A DNA stretch of 6,132 bases from CAYJAD01 sp964372165 (GCA_964372165.1 CAYJPT010000137.1:1-6132), one strand, 5' to 3'; counted from the stretch's first letter, positions 1 to 5,863 are shown. Notes: generated by a model not told the origin, from the letters alone. A program made the numbers and translations.

Positions 1-175
1 GTCTTTTTTGGTGACAAAGCTTTGGCACAAGCACCACGCTTTGTCTTTTTTGGTGCCAAAGCATGATATAATAAAAACATGCATGGTATTTCTGCCAACA
101 CGCTTGGCAAGAGCATATTGCGTGATACCACGCTTGACTTTTAAGGCAGTCAAGCTTTGGCACAAGTACCACGCT
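1..175. repeat. Imperfect short repeats in non-coding DNA
   Basis: Two kinds of direct repeat are visible. A 20-nt word beginning GTCTTTTTTGGTG occurs at 1-20 and 43-62 with one mismatch, a period of 42 nt. A 24-nt word beginning AAGCTTTGGCACAAG occurs at 17-40 and 152-175 with one mismatch. The core ACCACGCT appears three times (33-40, 127-134, 168-175). Inverted relationships are superimposed: GCTTTGGCAC (19-28) is the complement of GTGCCAAAGC (53-62), and TGCCAA/TTGGCA form a hairpin at 93-109. A 71-codon open frame across this region translates to a repeated KLWHKHHAL-type peptide, but that only reflects the DNA repeats and I do not call it a gene. The window edge cuts the array, so its full extent and unit are unknown. 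Confidence 0.7.
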
Positions 176-272
176 CTTTACGTGCTTTTACGAGGATTTT
201 CCCGAAAGGGCAAGGGGGTTTAGTGGGAGTATTATCTTCCATTGTGCCATTATACGGATAATGCTATACACT

Positions 273-298
273 AATAGCCAAGTAATTACTTGGCTATT
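273..298. promoter_or_regulatory. Perfect 26-bp palindrome (operator or hairpin)
   Basis: The two 13-nt halves, AATAGCCAAGTAA and its exact complement, meet with no spacer at 285/286. As RNA it would fold into a stem of about 11 bp with an AATT loop. It sits 40 bp before the ATG at 339. It could be a dimeric regulator's operator for the former gene at 339, as is common before restriction-modification genes, or a weak bidirectional terminator. The T tract after it is short (TATTT), which argues against a strong terminator. The symmetry is seen directly; the role is inference. Confidence 0.5.
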
Positions 299-338
299 TA
301 AGAAATGTTACAACTATCCGCAAACAGAAGGATTACAT

Positions 339-548
339 ATGGCACGTTGTATTATAATTATTGGTGTTATTTGTGTTCACTGCCTTTTATATATAATTCC
401 AAACGGCTACGCCGCTCAAATGAGGTTGAATTTGCCACCGATTGAAGCCTTTATCTTAAAATGGACACCGTCTGGAGGAAGTGAACTTGGTTCCTCTCAA
501 TCTTTTCTTAATGAGCTGTGCGACCTTTTGGAAGTGCCAAGACCGTAG
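339..548 (+). pseudogene. N-terminal fragment of MmeI-like DNA methyltransferase
   Basis: The ATG at 339 has a good ribosome site (AAGGA at 328-332, 6-nt spacer). The frame is also open upstream to an ATG at 261, but that one lacks a comparable site. Residues 1-27 form a basic, strongly hydrophobic leader (starting MARCIIIIGVIC) ending in GYAAQ, like a signal peptide, which is unexpected on a cytoplasmic enzyme. An internal Met follows (nt 420-422), and from there RLNLPPIEAFILKW, SGGSE, SFLNELCDLL and VPRP match, from memory, the extreme N-terminus of large class I SAM-dependent DNA methyltransferases of type II/BREX-like or MmeI-like systems. Such proteins usually run to 900 residues or more. 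Here the frame stops right after VPRP, so the SAM-binding and NPPF/Y catalytic motifs are absent. The remainder of the gene resumes in another frame at about 540. It is non-functional as a methyltransferase. Confidence 0.7.
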
Positions 549-928
549 CTGAAGCAGGAAAAAAAGACGGTATGCTTGCCAAAGTTGTGTCTGAGAAACC
601 TACAGAACATGGCGACATGCAGATACATCTTGTGGAAGAACACGGCACTATCAATGCAAATTTAACCGTTGGCGTTGACGTGAGCAAGGCCAAAAAAATC
701 AAAGCCAATGAGGACATGGCTTTTTCTGGTGTGACAGTAAATGGTAGCGGTTTTATAGTTACTCCAGAACAGGCAAAATCTTTAGGTTTAGAAACAGTTA
801 CAGGGCTTCAAAAACATATTCGTCCTTATCTTAATGGTAGAGATATTATGGGGAACTCTCGCAAACTGATGATTCTTGATATGTATGGTCTTTCTATTGA
901 TGAAGTGAAAAATAGATATCCAAACCGC
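537..928 (+). pseudogene. Late-region fragment of the same DNA methyltransferase
   Basis: This is the first part of a 233-codon open frame (formal GTG start at 518, without a credible ribosome site). From KTVAEAGKKDG onward the peptide matches the post-catalytic and target-recognition part of MmeI-like/class I DNA methyltransferases: KVVSEKPTEHGDMQ, HGTINANLTVGVDV, KANEDMAFSG, then IRPYLNGRDIM and the YGLSIDEVKNRYP segment. In intact relatives this lies several hundred residues after the N-terminal piece found at 420-548, so the helical, SAM-binding and catalytic regions have been deleted here and the frame changed. The hexamer AAGACC at 539-544 can be read as the end of VPRP in one frame and as KT in the other, suggesting the joint. 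The frame continues without a stop into an unrelated primase-like segment after about 928. Family assignment is by recalled similarity. Confidence 0.7.
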
Positions 929-1219
929 TATCGGGTAACGTGCATCAAAATGCCTAAATACAGTGGCAAAAAGACCTTTATTTTAGACAATCGAGATGGC
1001 GTGACCAAGGGGTTCACCGCTGATGAAGTGTTGGCGAGTATCCCCACCATGCTCAAGCTACAAGCTCGTAGGGAGAATATTTACTATACGCCACTTTCTG
1101 ACGACAAACACCATATTATTATTGATGACATGACAGCGGAAAGCGTGGCACGTTTAGGCAAAGACGGTTTTGTCCTTGCTGTCATTTTAGAAAGCTCCCC
1201 TAACATTTATGCTCCATAA
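929..1219 (+). pseudogene. RepB-like primase fragment fused to methyltransferase remnant
   Basis: The second half of the 233-codon frame begins near YRVTCIKM and no longer resembles a methyltransferase. It carries RDGVTKGFTADEVLASIP, then RRENIYYTPL, KHHIIIDDMT, ARLGKDGF and VILESSP. This series (a GENIYxxPL-like strand, a hydrophobic IDDMT strand, a helix, and the ESSPGNYQ-like end) recalls the RepB-type primase domain (RSF1010 RepB' class) found on plasmids and integrative elements, often next to or fused to relaxases. The conserved glycine and glutamine after ESSP are disturbed (SSPNIYAP, then stop), so the domain breaks off in what should be its core. The join to the upstream piece is in frame. 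It is most likely debris of a conjugative or mobilisable element; a short expressed chimeric protein cannot be excluded. The primase call is the less certain half of this pair. Confidence 0.5.
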
Positions 1220-1221
1220 AT

Positions 1222-1320
1222 GAAAAACAATTAACCGTAGAAATAACGTATCAAATCTGGTTTGCCCCTCTTTTTGGTGAAGAACCTACAAAAATACCTA
1301 CAATCAAGCAAGGTGACTAG
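1222..1320 (+). pseudogene. Short open stretch, possible further gene scrap
   Basis: In the third + frame, immediately after the primase remnant, 32 codons read without a stop (EKQLTVEITYQIWFAPLFGE and on to KQGD, stop TAG 1318-1320). There is no good start or ribosome site; the codon reaching back to 1219 is AAT. The composition looks protein-like rather than random, and it could be the C-terminal tail of another gene from the same decayed element. I do not recognise the family. The rest of 1321-1355 is a purine-rich AG-repeat tract without a gene. Confidence 0.2.
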
Positions 1321-1355
1321 AGAGTTTGAGAGAGAAAGAGAGAGGCTAAACCCAC

Positions 1356-1399
1356 AAAAAAGCTAAGCCCCACAAGGTTTTATATACCATGCGGGGCTT
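1356..1399 (-). terminator. Intrinsic terminator after tRNA-Met
   Basis: Read on the minus strand, AAGCCCC (1399-1393) pairs perfectly with GGGGCTT (1371-1365) across a 21-nt loop and is followed by AGC and six T residues (1361-1356). It begins 16 nt after the CCA end of the tRNA gene. It is positioned to end the tRNA-Met transcript, and any read-through from uppP. Confidence 0.8.
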
Positions 1400-1414
1400 T
1401 ATTAGCTTGAAATT

Positions 1415-1491
1415 TGGTAGCAAGGAGAAGATTTGAACTTCCGACCCTACGGGTATGAACCGTATGCTCTGACCAACTGAGCTACCTTGCC
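1415..1491 (-). tRNA. tRNA-Met (anticodon CAT, elongator)
   Basis: All 77 nt fold as a standard cloverleaf with encoded CCA: acceptor GGCAAGG/CCTTGCT (ending in a G1-U72 wobble), D arm GCTC/GAGC, anticodon stem TACGG/CCGTA with loop TTCATAC (anticodon at 1457-1455), variable loop GGGTC, T arm GGAAG/CTTCT with loop TTCAAAT, discriminator A. It lacks the unpaired 1-72 position and the three consecutive G-C pairs of the anticodon stem expected of initiator tRNA. A CAT anticodon could also be the lysidine-modified tRNA-Ile2, but the body looks like the elongator Met species of Desulfovibrionaceae. It lies 88 nt downstream of uppP on the same strand and is flanked on its 3' side by mobile-gene debris. 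Confidence 0.93.
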
Positions 1492-1523
1492 ATTTTTAAT
1501 AAACTGCTTAAGCAGCGAAGGTG

Positions 1524-1552
1524 TTTTTACCCAAAAGTGCGAACATTAGCAA
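1524..1552 (-). promoter_or_regulatory. Possible sigma70 promoter for tRNA-Met
   Basis: On the minus strand TTGCTA (1552-1547) and TAAAAA (1529-1524) are separated by 17 nt, each matching four of six consensus positions. Transcription would start about 25 nt before the mature tRNA. A perfect 12-bp palindrome CTGCTTAAGCAG (1504-1515) lies in the resulting leader. No terminator is visible between uppP and the tRNA, so co-transcription is the alternative. Confidence 0.35.
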
Positions 1553-1579
1553 GCATTTTTTTTACATTAAAGGATTTTT

Positions 1580-2377
1580 TTAATACAACATAAAATAATA
1601 CACCAATGGTGCAATAGCCAAGCGATAAAAGGCAAATGGAATCAGTGTCATATGTGAAATTAAAGATACAAACACTTTAACTGCCGCAAGAGCTGCCAAA
1701 AAAGAACATACAATACCAAGAGCAAAAAAGCTTATATCGTCAGCAGTAAACAAATGCCAGCTTTTTAATAAATCATAGCCGGTAGCAGCAACCATAATTG
1801 GTACAGCTGCAATAAATGAGTATTCAGCGGATAATTGCCTTTTAGCTCCAAGTAGCATGCCACCCATAATAGTTGCTGCTGAGCGCGAAAAGCCGGGCCA
1901 CAAAGCTAAACATTGAAAGCAACCTATGCCAAAGGCAAGTTTTGGATTCATGTCATCAAGGGTCATAAATTCTGGTTCTACCTTACGCCTTTCTACAAAA
2001 ATCATACAAATAGCTCCCACTACCAAGGCTAAAAGTACGGTTTCTGGTGTAAATAGATATCTCTTTATGGTTGAGTGTGCAGCAAGCCCTAGTACGCATG
2101 CAGGTATAGAGGTTATGATTAGCAAATAAATGCCCCTCAAGCCTGCAAAGCGCAGCTTTGGATCTGGCACTAATAATCCCCAAAAGCGTGGCCAATAAAG
2201 AACAACCACAGCTAAAATAGCACCTAATTGTATAACTACATTAAAGGTTGCAGCCTTCTCCCCTGTGAAATTAAGTAATGTGCTTGCTAGGATGAGATGC
2301 CCTGTGGACGATACAGGTAAAAATTCGGTCAATCCTTCTACAATACTTAAAACAATTGCAATAATCCAATTATCCAT
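1580..2377 (-). CDS. uppP: Undecaprenyl-diphosphate phosphatase (UppP/BacA)
   Basis: UppP is an integral membrane enzyme that hydrolyses undecaprenyl diphosphate to the monophosphate, recycling the lipid carrier for peptidoglycan and other envelope polymers; overproduction gives bacitracin resistance in other bacteria. The 265-residue protein is full length for the family. The first signature, EGLTEFLPVSSTGH, spans residues 14-27 and holds the expected acidic, serine and histidine residues (E14, E18, S24, H27). The second, PGFSRSAAT at 161-169, holds the conserved arginine R165. FQCLALW precedes it as in the E. coli protein. Hydrophobic segments alternate throughout, in keeping with a polytopic protein. 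The start ATG is preceded by only a weak GGA site, but it aligns with the family N-terminus and nothing upstream in frame fits better. The gene stands alone, divergent from the small gene at 2487 and upstream of tRNA-Met. Confidence 0.97.
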   Translation of the reverse strand: MDNWIIAIVLSIVEGLTEFLPVSSTGHLILASTLLNFTGEKAATFNVVIQLGAILAVVVLYWPRFWGLLVPDPKLRFAGLRGIYLLIITSIPACVLGLAAHSTIKRYLFTPETVLLALVVGAICMIFVERRKVEPEFMTLDDMNPKLAFGIGCFQCLALWPGFSRSAATIMGGMLLGAKRQLSAEYSFIAAVPIMVAATGYDLLKSWHLFTADDISFFALGIVCSFLAALAAVKVFVSLISHMTLIPFAFYRLAIAPLVYYFMLY

Positions 2378-2409
2378 ATAAAATCCATCATTAACAATCT
2401 AAAACTGTG

Positions 2410-2437
2410 AATATATATTTTTACAATTCTTTAACAA
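2410..2437 (-). promoter_or_regulatory. Probable uppP promoter
   Basis: On the minus strand TTGTTA (2437-2432) and TATATT (2415-2410) are 16 nt apart, with four and five of six consensus matches. The predicted start is about 25 nt before the uppP ATG. The same 109-bp divergent region must also serve the + strand gene at 2487; the best + candidate, TTAACA (2431-2436) with CATAAA (2454-2459), 17 nt apart, is weak and overlaps the uppP -35 hexamer. Confidence 0.4.
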
Positions 2438-2486
2438 ATCAAAATCTTAAACACATAAAAAACTATTTCTAGTAGCGGAGTGTATT

Positions 2487-2669
2487 ATGTCACAACTAAT
2501 TGGCCATAGTGAATTACTAAAGCGTGCAGTAATTTATGTATCTGAAACACAGAGTGAACAGCCTGAACGAAATTTAGACAGCATTCTTGACGAAGCAGGC
2601 ATGCGTTTTAACCTTGGACCAGCAGACAGTGAGGCTCTTAAACGCCTATTCACTCAAGAAAATAGCTAA
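2487..2669 (+). CDS. Small uncharacterised protein (60 aa)
   Basis: A 60-codon gene with a clear ribosome site: GGAG at 2477-2480, 6 nt before the ATG. The protein starts MSQLIGHSELLKRAVIYVSE and continues with a stretch including LDSILDEAGMRFNLGP and an amphipathic end ALKRLF. It appears helical and soluble, without cysteines, a signal peptide or a membrane segment. From memory it resembles short conserved proteins of unknown function in Desulfovibrionaceae; I cannot name a domain and assign no function. It is the only + strand core gene here, divergent from uppP and convergent with metG. Its TAA (2667-2669) overlaps the metG stop codon on the other strand, so no terminator can lie between them. 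The ribosome site, protein-like composition and tight packing support it being real. Confidence 0.72.
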   Translation: MSQLIGHSELLKRAVIYVSETQSEQPERNLDSILDEAGMRFNLGPADSEALKRLFTQENS

Positions 2670-4654
2670 GAAATACTGCTACCATCTGGAACTTGGGCCA
2701 TAACACTAAGCAGCTCTAGCTTGCCATCTTTTTCTGCTGTTAGTACCATGCCATGCGACACAAGCCCACGTATGGTGCGAGGAGCTAAATTTGCAACAAC
2801 GCAAACTTGCTTTCCAACTAAATCCTCAGGCTTAAAAAACTCCGCCAAACCGGAAAGAATTTGCCTTGGTTTATCTTCACCAAGGTTAATTTCTAAACGC
2901 AAAAGTTTATCAGCATTGGGATGTTTTTCAGCTAAGCAAATTGTTCCCACACGCATTTCAACCTTTTTAAAATCATCAAACTTTAGCTCTGGTACTAATT
3001 GTGTTTTTTCCTCAACCTTTGGCTGCGAGGTAGGTGCTTGTTTTGCTTCAGAAGGTGTTTGTTCAACTTCTTTTTTAATTTTATTTGCTTTTTTCGCTTT
3101 GTCCATTGGAGTTTGATTTTCAATACGTGGAAACATATTAGAATTTGTAGCAATATTAATGCCCGATGCCAATGTTCCCCAAGCCAAAGCCTCATGATCA
3201 AGCTTGGCACAAGGTGGTACATCTTCACTAGCCTTAGTGCCTAGCTGTTCTAGCAACAACACAGAAGTTTTTGGCATAATCGGCCATATAAACAAAGCAA
3301 TTTTATGTAAGCTTTCAAGTAAGGTGTACATAACAGCAGTAAGACGCTCCATGTTGCCTTGTTTAGCAAGTACCCATGGGGCTTCAGTATCTACATATTT
3401 ATTTAACGCTCGTACAAAATCCCATAAAGCATCAAGTCCTTGAGAAAAACGTACTTGTCCAAACAATTGCACAAAATTTTGCATACACTCAGAACCTATG
3501 CCCTTAATGGCAATATCTGCATCAAAGTCACCCAAGGGTTTTGGTACAATGCCATTAAAATATTTAGCATTCATGGAAAGGACACGGCTAAATAAATTAC
3601 CAAAGCTATTAGCTAAATCTGCATTAGTGCGGGTGATTAGTGCATCTTCACTAAAAGATGCATCTGAACCAAAATGCATCTCACGCAAAAGAAAATAACG
3701 AAATGCATCAAGTCCAAATTGTTGCCCCATTTGTAGTGGATCAACAACATTGCCAAGAGATTTTGACATCTTAGTATCACGCACCAACCAATAGCCATGC
3801 ACATTCAAATGCTCAAATAAGGGCATGCCTGCTGATTTTAACATGGTAGGCCAAAAGATAGCATGTGGTTTTAAAATATCCTTTGCTACTAAGTGTTGGC
3901 CCGGCCAATATTTTTTATAATCATCACCATTTGGCATATCTAAAGCACTAAGATAGCTTAACAAAGCATCAAACCACACATAACAGACATAATCTGTATC
4001 AAAGGGCAACTCAATTCCCCAAGTGAGGCGTGTTTTGGGGCGAGAAATACAAAGATCATCAAGCACTGCACCATCAAGCATGGCTAAAACTTCATTACGA
4101 TAGCGTTCTGGCCTTATAAATGTTGGGTTGTCAACAATGTGTTGCTTTAACCAAGGAAGATATTTTGACATTTTGAAAAAATAATTTTTCTCGCTAATGT
4201 ATTCTGGCTTGGTTAGATGCTGAGGACAAAAACCATCTTCAAGTTCTTTTTCTGTATAAAATCGCTCACAACCATAGCAATAATGACCACCAAATTCACC
4301 AAAGTATATGTCTCCGGCATCATACACTTTTTGCAAAAAGCTTTGCACACACTCTTTATGTTTAACGTCGCTTGTGCGTATAAATCTATCATGACGAAGA
4401 TGCATGTCTGACCACAGTTGTTGAAACTTGGCACTTATGCCATCGGTAAAGTCTTTAGGTGCAAGGCAAGCTTTTTCAGCAGCTTGCACAATCTTGTCAC
4501 CATGTTCATCAGTACCGGTCAGAAAAATACTATCTATTCCAAGGCATTTATGAAAACGTGTAAAAGCATCCGCTACAATTGTTGTATAAGCATGACCCAA
4601 GTGTGGATTTGCATTTACATAATATATTGGAGTAGTTACATAAAAAGACGACAT
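2666..4654 (-). CDS. metG: Methionyl-tRNA synthetase with C-terminal tRNA-binding domain
   Basis: MetG charges tRNA-Met (initiator and elongator) with methionine in the cytoplasm, using ATP. The 662-residue protein has the class I catalytic core: the HIGH-type signature PHLGH at 17-21, a Thermus-like single zinc knuckle (C126, C129, C143, H146), and KMSKS at 295-299. The alpha-helical anticodon-binding region occupies roughly 340-500 (with the conserved DxEAPWxL at 422-429). A Lys/Ala/Pro-rich linker at about 515-555 leads to an EMAPII/Trbp111-like tRNA-binding domain at about 557-662 (MRVG, HPNADKLL, SGL, ANLAPRTIRG, SHGMVL). The open frame extends upstream to 4753, inside ricT, but the ATG at 4654 has a strong GGAGG site (4662-4666) 7 nt away and begins exactly where the family does (SFYVTTPIYYVNANPHLGH). 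It lies 13 nt after the ricT stop, so the two genes are presumably co-transcribed. Confidence 0.98.
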   Translation of the reverse strand: MSSFYVTTPIYYVNANPHLGHAYTTIVADAFTRFHKCLGIDSIFLTGTDEHGDKIVQAAEKACLAPKDFTDGISAKFQQLWSDMHLRHDRFIRTSDVKHKECVQSFLQKVYDAGDIYFGEFGGHYCYGCERFYTEKELEDGFCPQHLTKPEYISEKNYFFKMSKYLPWLKQHIVDNPTFIRPERYRNEVLAMLDGAVLDDLCISRPKTRLTWGIELPFDTDYVCYVWFDALLSYLSALDMPNGDDYKKYWPGQHLVAKDILKPHAIFWPTMLKSAGMPLFEHLNVHGYWLVRDTKMSKSLGNVVDPLQMGQQFGLDAFRYFLLREMHFGSDASFSEDALITRTNADLANSFGNLFSRVLSMNAKYFNGIVPKPLGDFDADIAIKGIGSECMQNFVQLFGQVRFSQGLDALWDFVRALNKYVDTEAPWVLAKQGNMERLTAVMYTLLESLHKIALFIWPIMPKTSVLLLEQLGTKASEDVPPCAKLDHEALAWGTLASGINIATNSNMFPRIENQTPMDKAKKANKIKKEVEQTPSEAKQAPTSQPKVEEKTQLVPELKFDDFKKVEMRVGTICLAEKHPNADKLLRLEINLGEDKPRQILSGLAEFFKPEDLVGKQVCVVANLAPRTIRGLVSHGMVLTAEKDGKLELLSVMAQVPDGSSIS

Positions 4655-4661
4655 TATAAAG

Positions 4662-4666
4662 CCTCC
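4662..4666 (-). promoter_or_regulatory. Ribosome binding site deciding the metG start
   Basis: GGAGG on the minus strand lies in the 13-nt gap between the ricT stop and the metG ATG, with a 7-nt spacer. It rules against the longer frame starting at 4753, which would add 33 residues inside ricT that do not look like MetRS. Confidence 0.85.
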
Positions 4667-4667
4667 A

Positions 4668-5762
4668 CTACTTTTGTTTAATATGTTTTTTGCTTGAATG
4701 TTTTGCTGTTGGTTTATTTTTGCGTGGTGCAAGTCCAAATACGCCTCCACCATCTTGAGGATCTTCTCTTTCTAAATCTTCAAGTAAATGTTTATTACCT
4801 AGCAATTCATCTTCAGTATTTGCTATATCAAGATCATCATCTTCAAATAATTCATCAACATTATCTGGGCTGATACTTACAACTAAAAGGTCATCATATG
4901 CTGGTGGTTTTGTACCTGATTTTGATATAATTTTACTAGATTTAGGCTGCTCTGGACGGTTGGGGTTAAGTTTATGCCAATCTTCAAGAGAATATTCTTG
5001 CTCAGCATTATTTTCATTTAGCACCGTAATGCTATTTTGAAACATATTTGCACGTAAAACCTTCATAGGGCCTTGTGCAGTTTGATATTTTTTTCCAAGC
5101 TTTGGGCATTGATCATGAAAATTATCATACACTTCTTGCTCATAGCTTAGGCAGCATAATAAACGCCCACAAACACCTGATATTTTTGCTGGATTTAAGA
5201 AAAGATTTTGCTCTTTTGCCATGCGTATTGTAACTGGCGCAAATTTGCGTAAATAACGCCTGCAACAACATACCATACCACAATTACCAACAGCACCTAC
5301 CATTTGTGTTTCGTGGCGCACACCTATTTGACGCAACTCAATACGTGCACGATATTCACGTACTAAGTCTTTAACTAAATCACGAAAATCAATACGAGCT
5401 GGTGCAGTGAAATAAAAAATGATTTTGCTACGGTCAAAAAACACTTCTACATCCACAAGCTTCATTTCAAGCTTACGTTCGCTTATGCAGTTTTTGCAAA
5501 AAACTAATGCTTTTTGAGCTAAATTGACATTATCTTGTTCAGAGGCAATATCTTCTTTTGTAGCTACACGTAATATTGAAGCAAGGGGAGCCCCTAGCAA
5601 TTCTTCTTCACTTTGGGGCAAAGTATCACGCACAAAGCAAACCTTGCCAAAACCCATACCCTGCTCTGTCTCAACAATTACAGAGTCACCTTCATCAATA
5701 TGCATTTCTGCAGAAAAGTAATATATTTGTCCATGCTCATTAAAGCGTAGTCCGACTATCAT
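4668..5762 (-). CDS. ricT: RicT/PSP1-domain protein
   Basis: The protein belongs to the PSP1 C-terminal-domain family typified by B. subtilis RicT (YaaT). There it forms the iron-sulfur Ric (Y-) complex with RicA and RicF, acting with RNase Y on mRNA processing and also affecting the phosphorelay. In this 364-residue protein the PSP1 core covers about residues 1-210. The cysteine clusters are visible: NCGMVCCC (C161, C165-C167) and CGRLLCC (C198, C203, C204), joined by the hallmark MAKEQNLFLNPAKISG. The tail differs from the Firmicute form: acidic and low-complexity at about 300-336, then lysine-rich at 347-364, probably disordered. The ATG at 5760-5762 has no well-spaced ribosome site (AAGG lies 13 nt away), but the protein begins as the family does. 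It is the first gene of a ricT-metG operon; the same neighbourhood (yaaT region to metS) is seen in B. subtilis. No ricA or ricF lies in the window. Confidence 0.93.
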   Translation of the reverse strand: MIVGLRFNEHGQIYYFSAEMHIDEGDSVIVETEQGMGFGKVCFVRDTLPQSEEELLGAPLASILRVATKEDIASEQDNVNLAQKALVFCKNCISERKLEMKLVDVEVFFDRSKIIFYFTAPARIDFRDLVKDLVREYRARIELRQIGVRHETQMVGAVGNCGMVCCCRRYLRKFAPVTIRMAKEQNLFLNPAKISGVCGRLLCCLSYEQEVYDNFHDQCPKLGKKYQTAQGPMKVLRANMFQNSITVLNENNAEQEYSLEDWHKLNPNRPEQPKSSKIISKSGTKPPAYDDLLVVSISPDNVDELFEDDDLDIANTEDELLGNKHLLEDLEREDPQDGGGVFGLAPRKNKPTAKHSSKKHIKQK

Positions 5763-5834
5763 ATTATTATAAATGCCTTTATTATTATTTGAAACAAAAA
5801 GTCGTAAAATACTCTAAGCTCAGTGTATCTCTAC

Positions 5835-5863
5835 ATTGTAGTTTAGATTGCTACAAGTGTAAA
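5835..5863 (-). promoter_or_regulatory. Promoter of the ricT-metG operon (P1)
   Basis: On the minus strand TTTACA (5863-5858) and TACAAT (5840-5835) are exactly 17 nt apart, each with five of six consensus matches. Transcription would start near 5828, giving a leader of about 65 nt. No T-box or other riboswitch-like structure is evident in that leader. Confidence 0.6.

Noticed and set aside
1..175. CRISPR array
   Set aside because: Repeat copies are few, differ in type and spacing, and are not separated by uniform unique spacers.
1..223. 71-codon + strand frame with repeated KLWHKHHAL peptides
   Set aside because: The peptide repeats merely follow the DNA repeats; there is no convincing ribosome site and no recognisable protein.
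508..717. 69-codon minus-strand frame
   Set aside because: It is antisense to the methyltransferase remnant, whose + strand peptide shows clear family similarity.
1415..1491. Initiator tRNA-fMet
   Set aside because: The 1-72 position forms a G-U pair and the anticodon stem lacks the three consecutive G-C pairs typical of initiators.
2721..3116. 131-codon + strand frame inside metG
   Set aside because: It lies wholly opposite the conserved tRNA-binding domain and linker of MetG and has no ribosome site; other frames opposite metG and ricT were dismissed for the same reason.
4655..4670. T-box leader controlling metG
   Set aside because: metG starts 13 nt after ricT, which leaves no room for one, and the ricT leader shows no T-box core.
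4655..4753. Longer metG with 33 additional N-terminal residues
   Set aside because: The extension overlaps ricT, does not resemble MetRS, and a strong GGAGG site supports the ATG at 4654.
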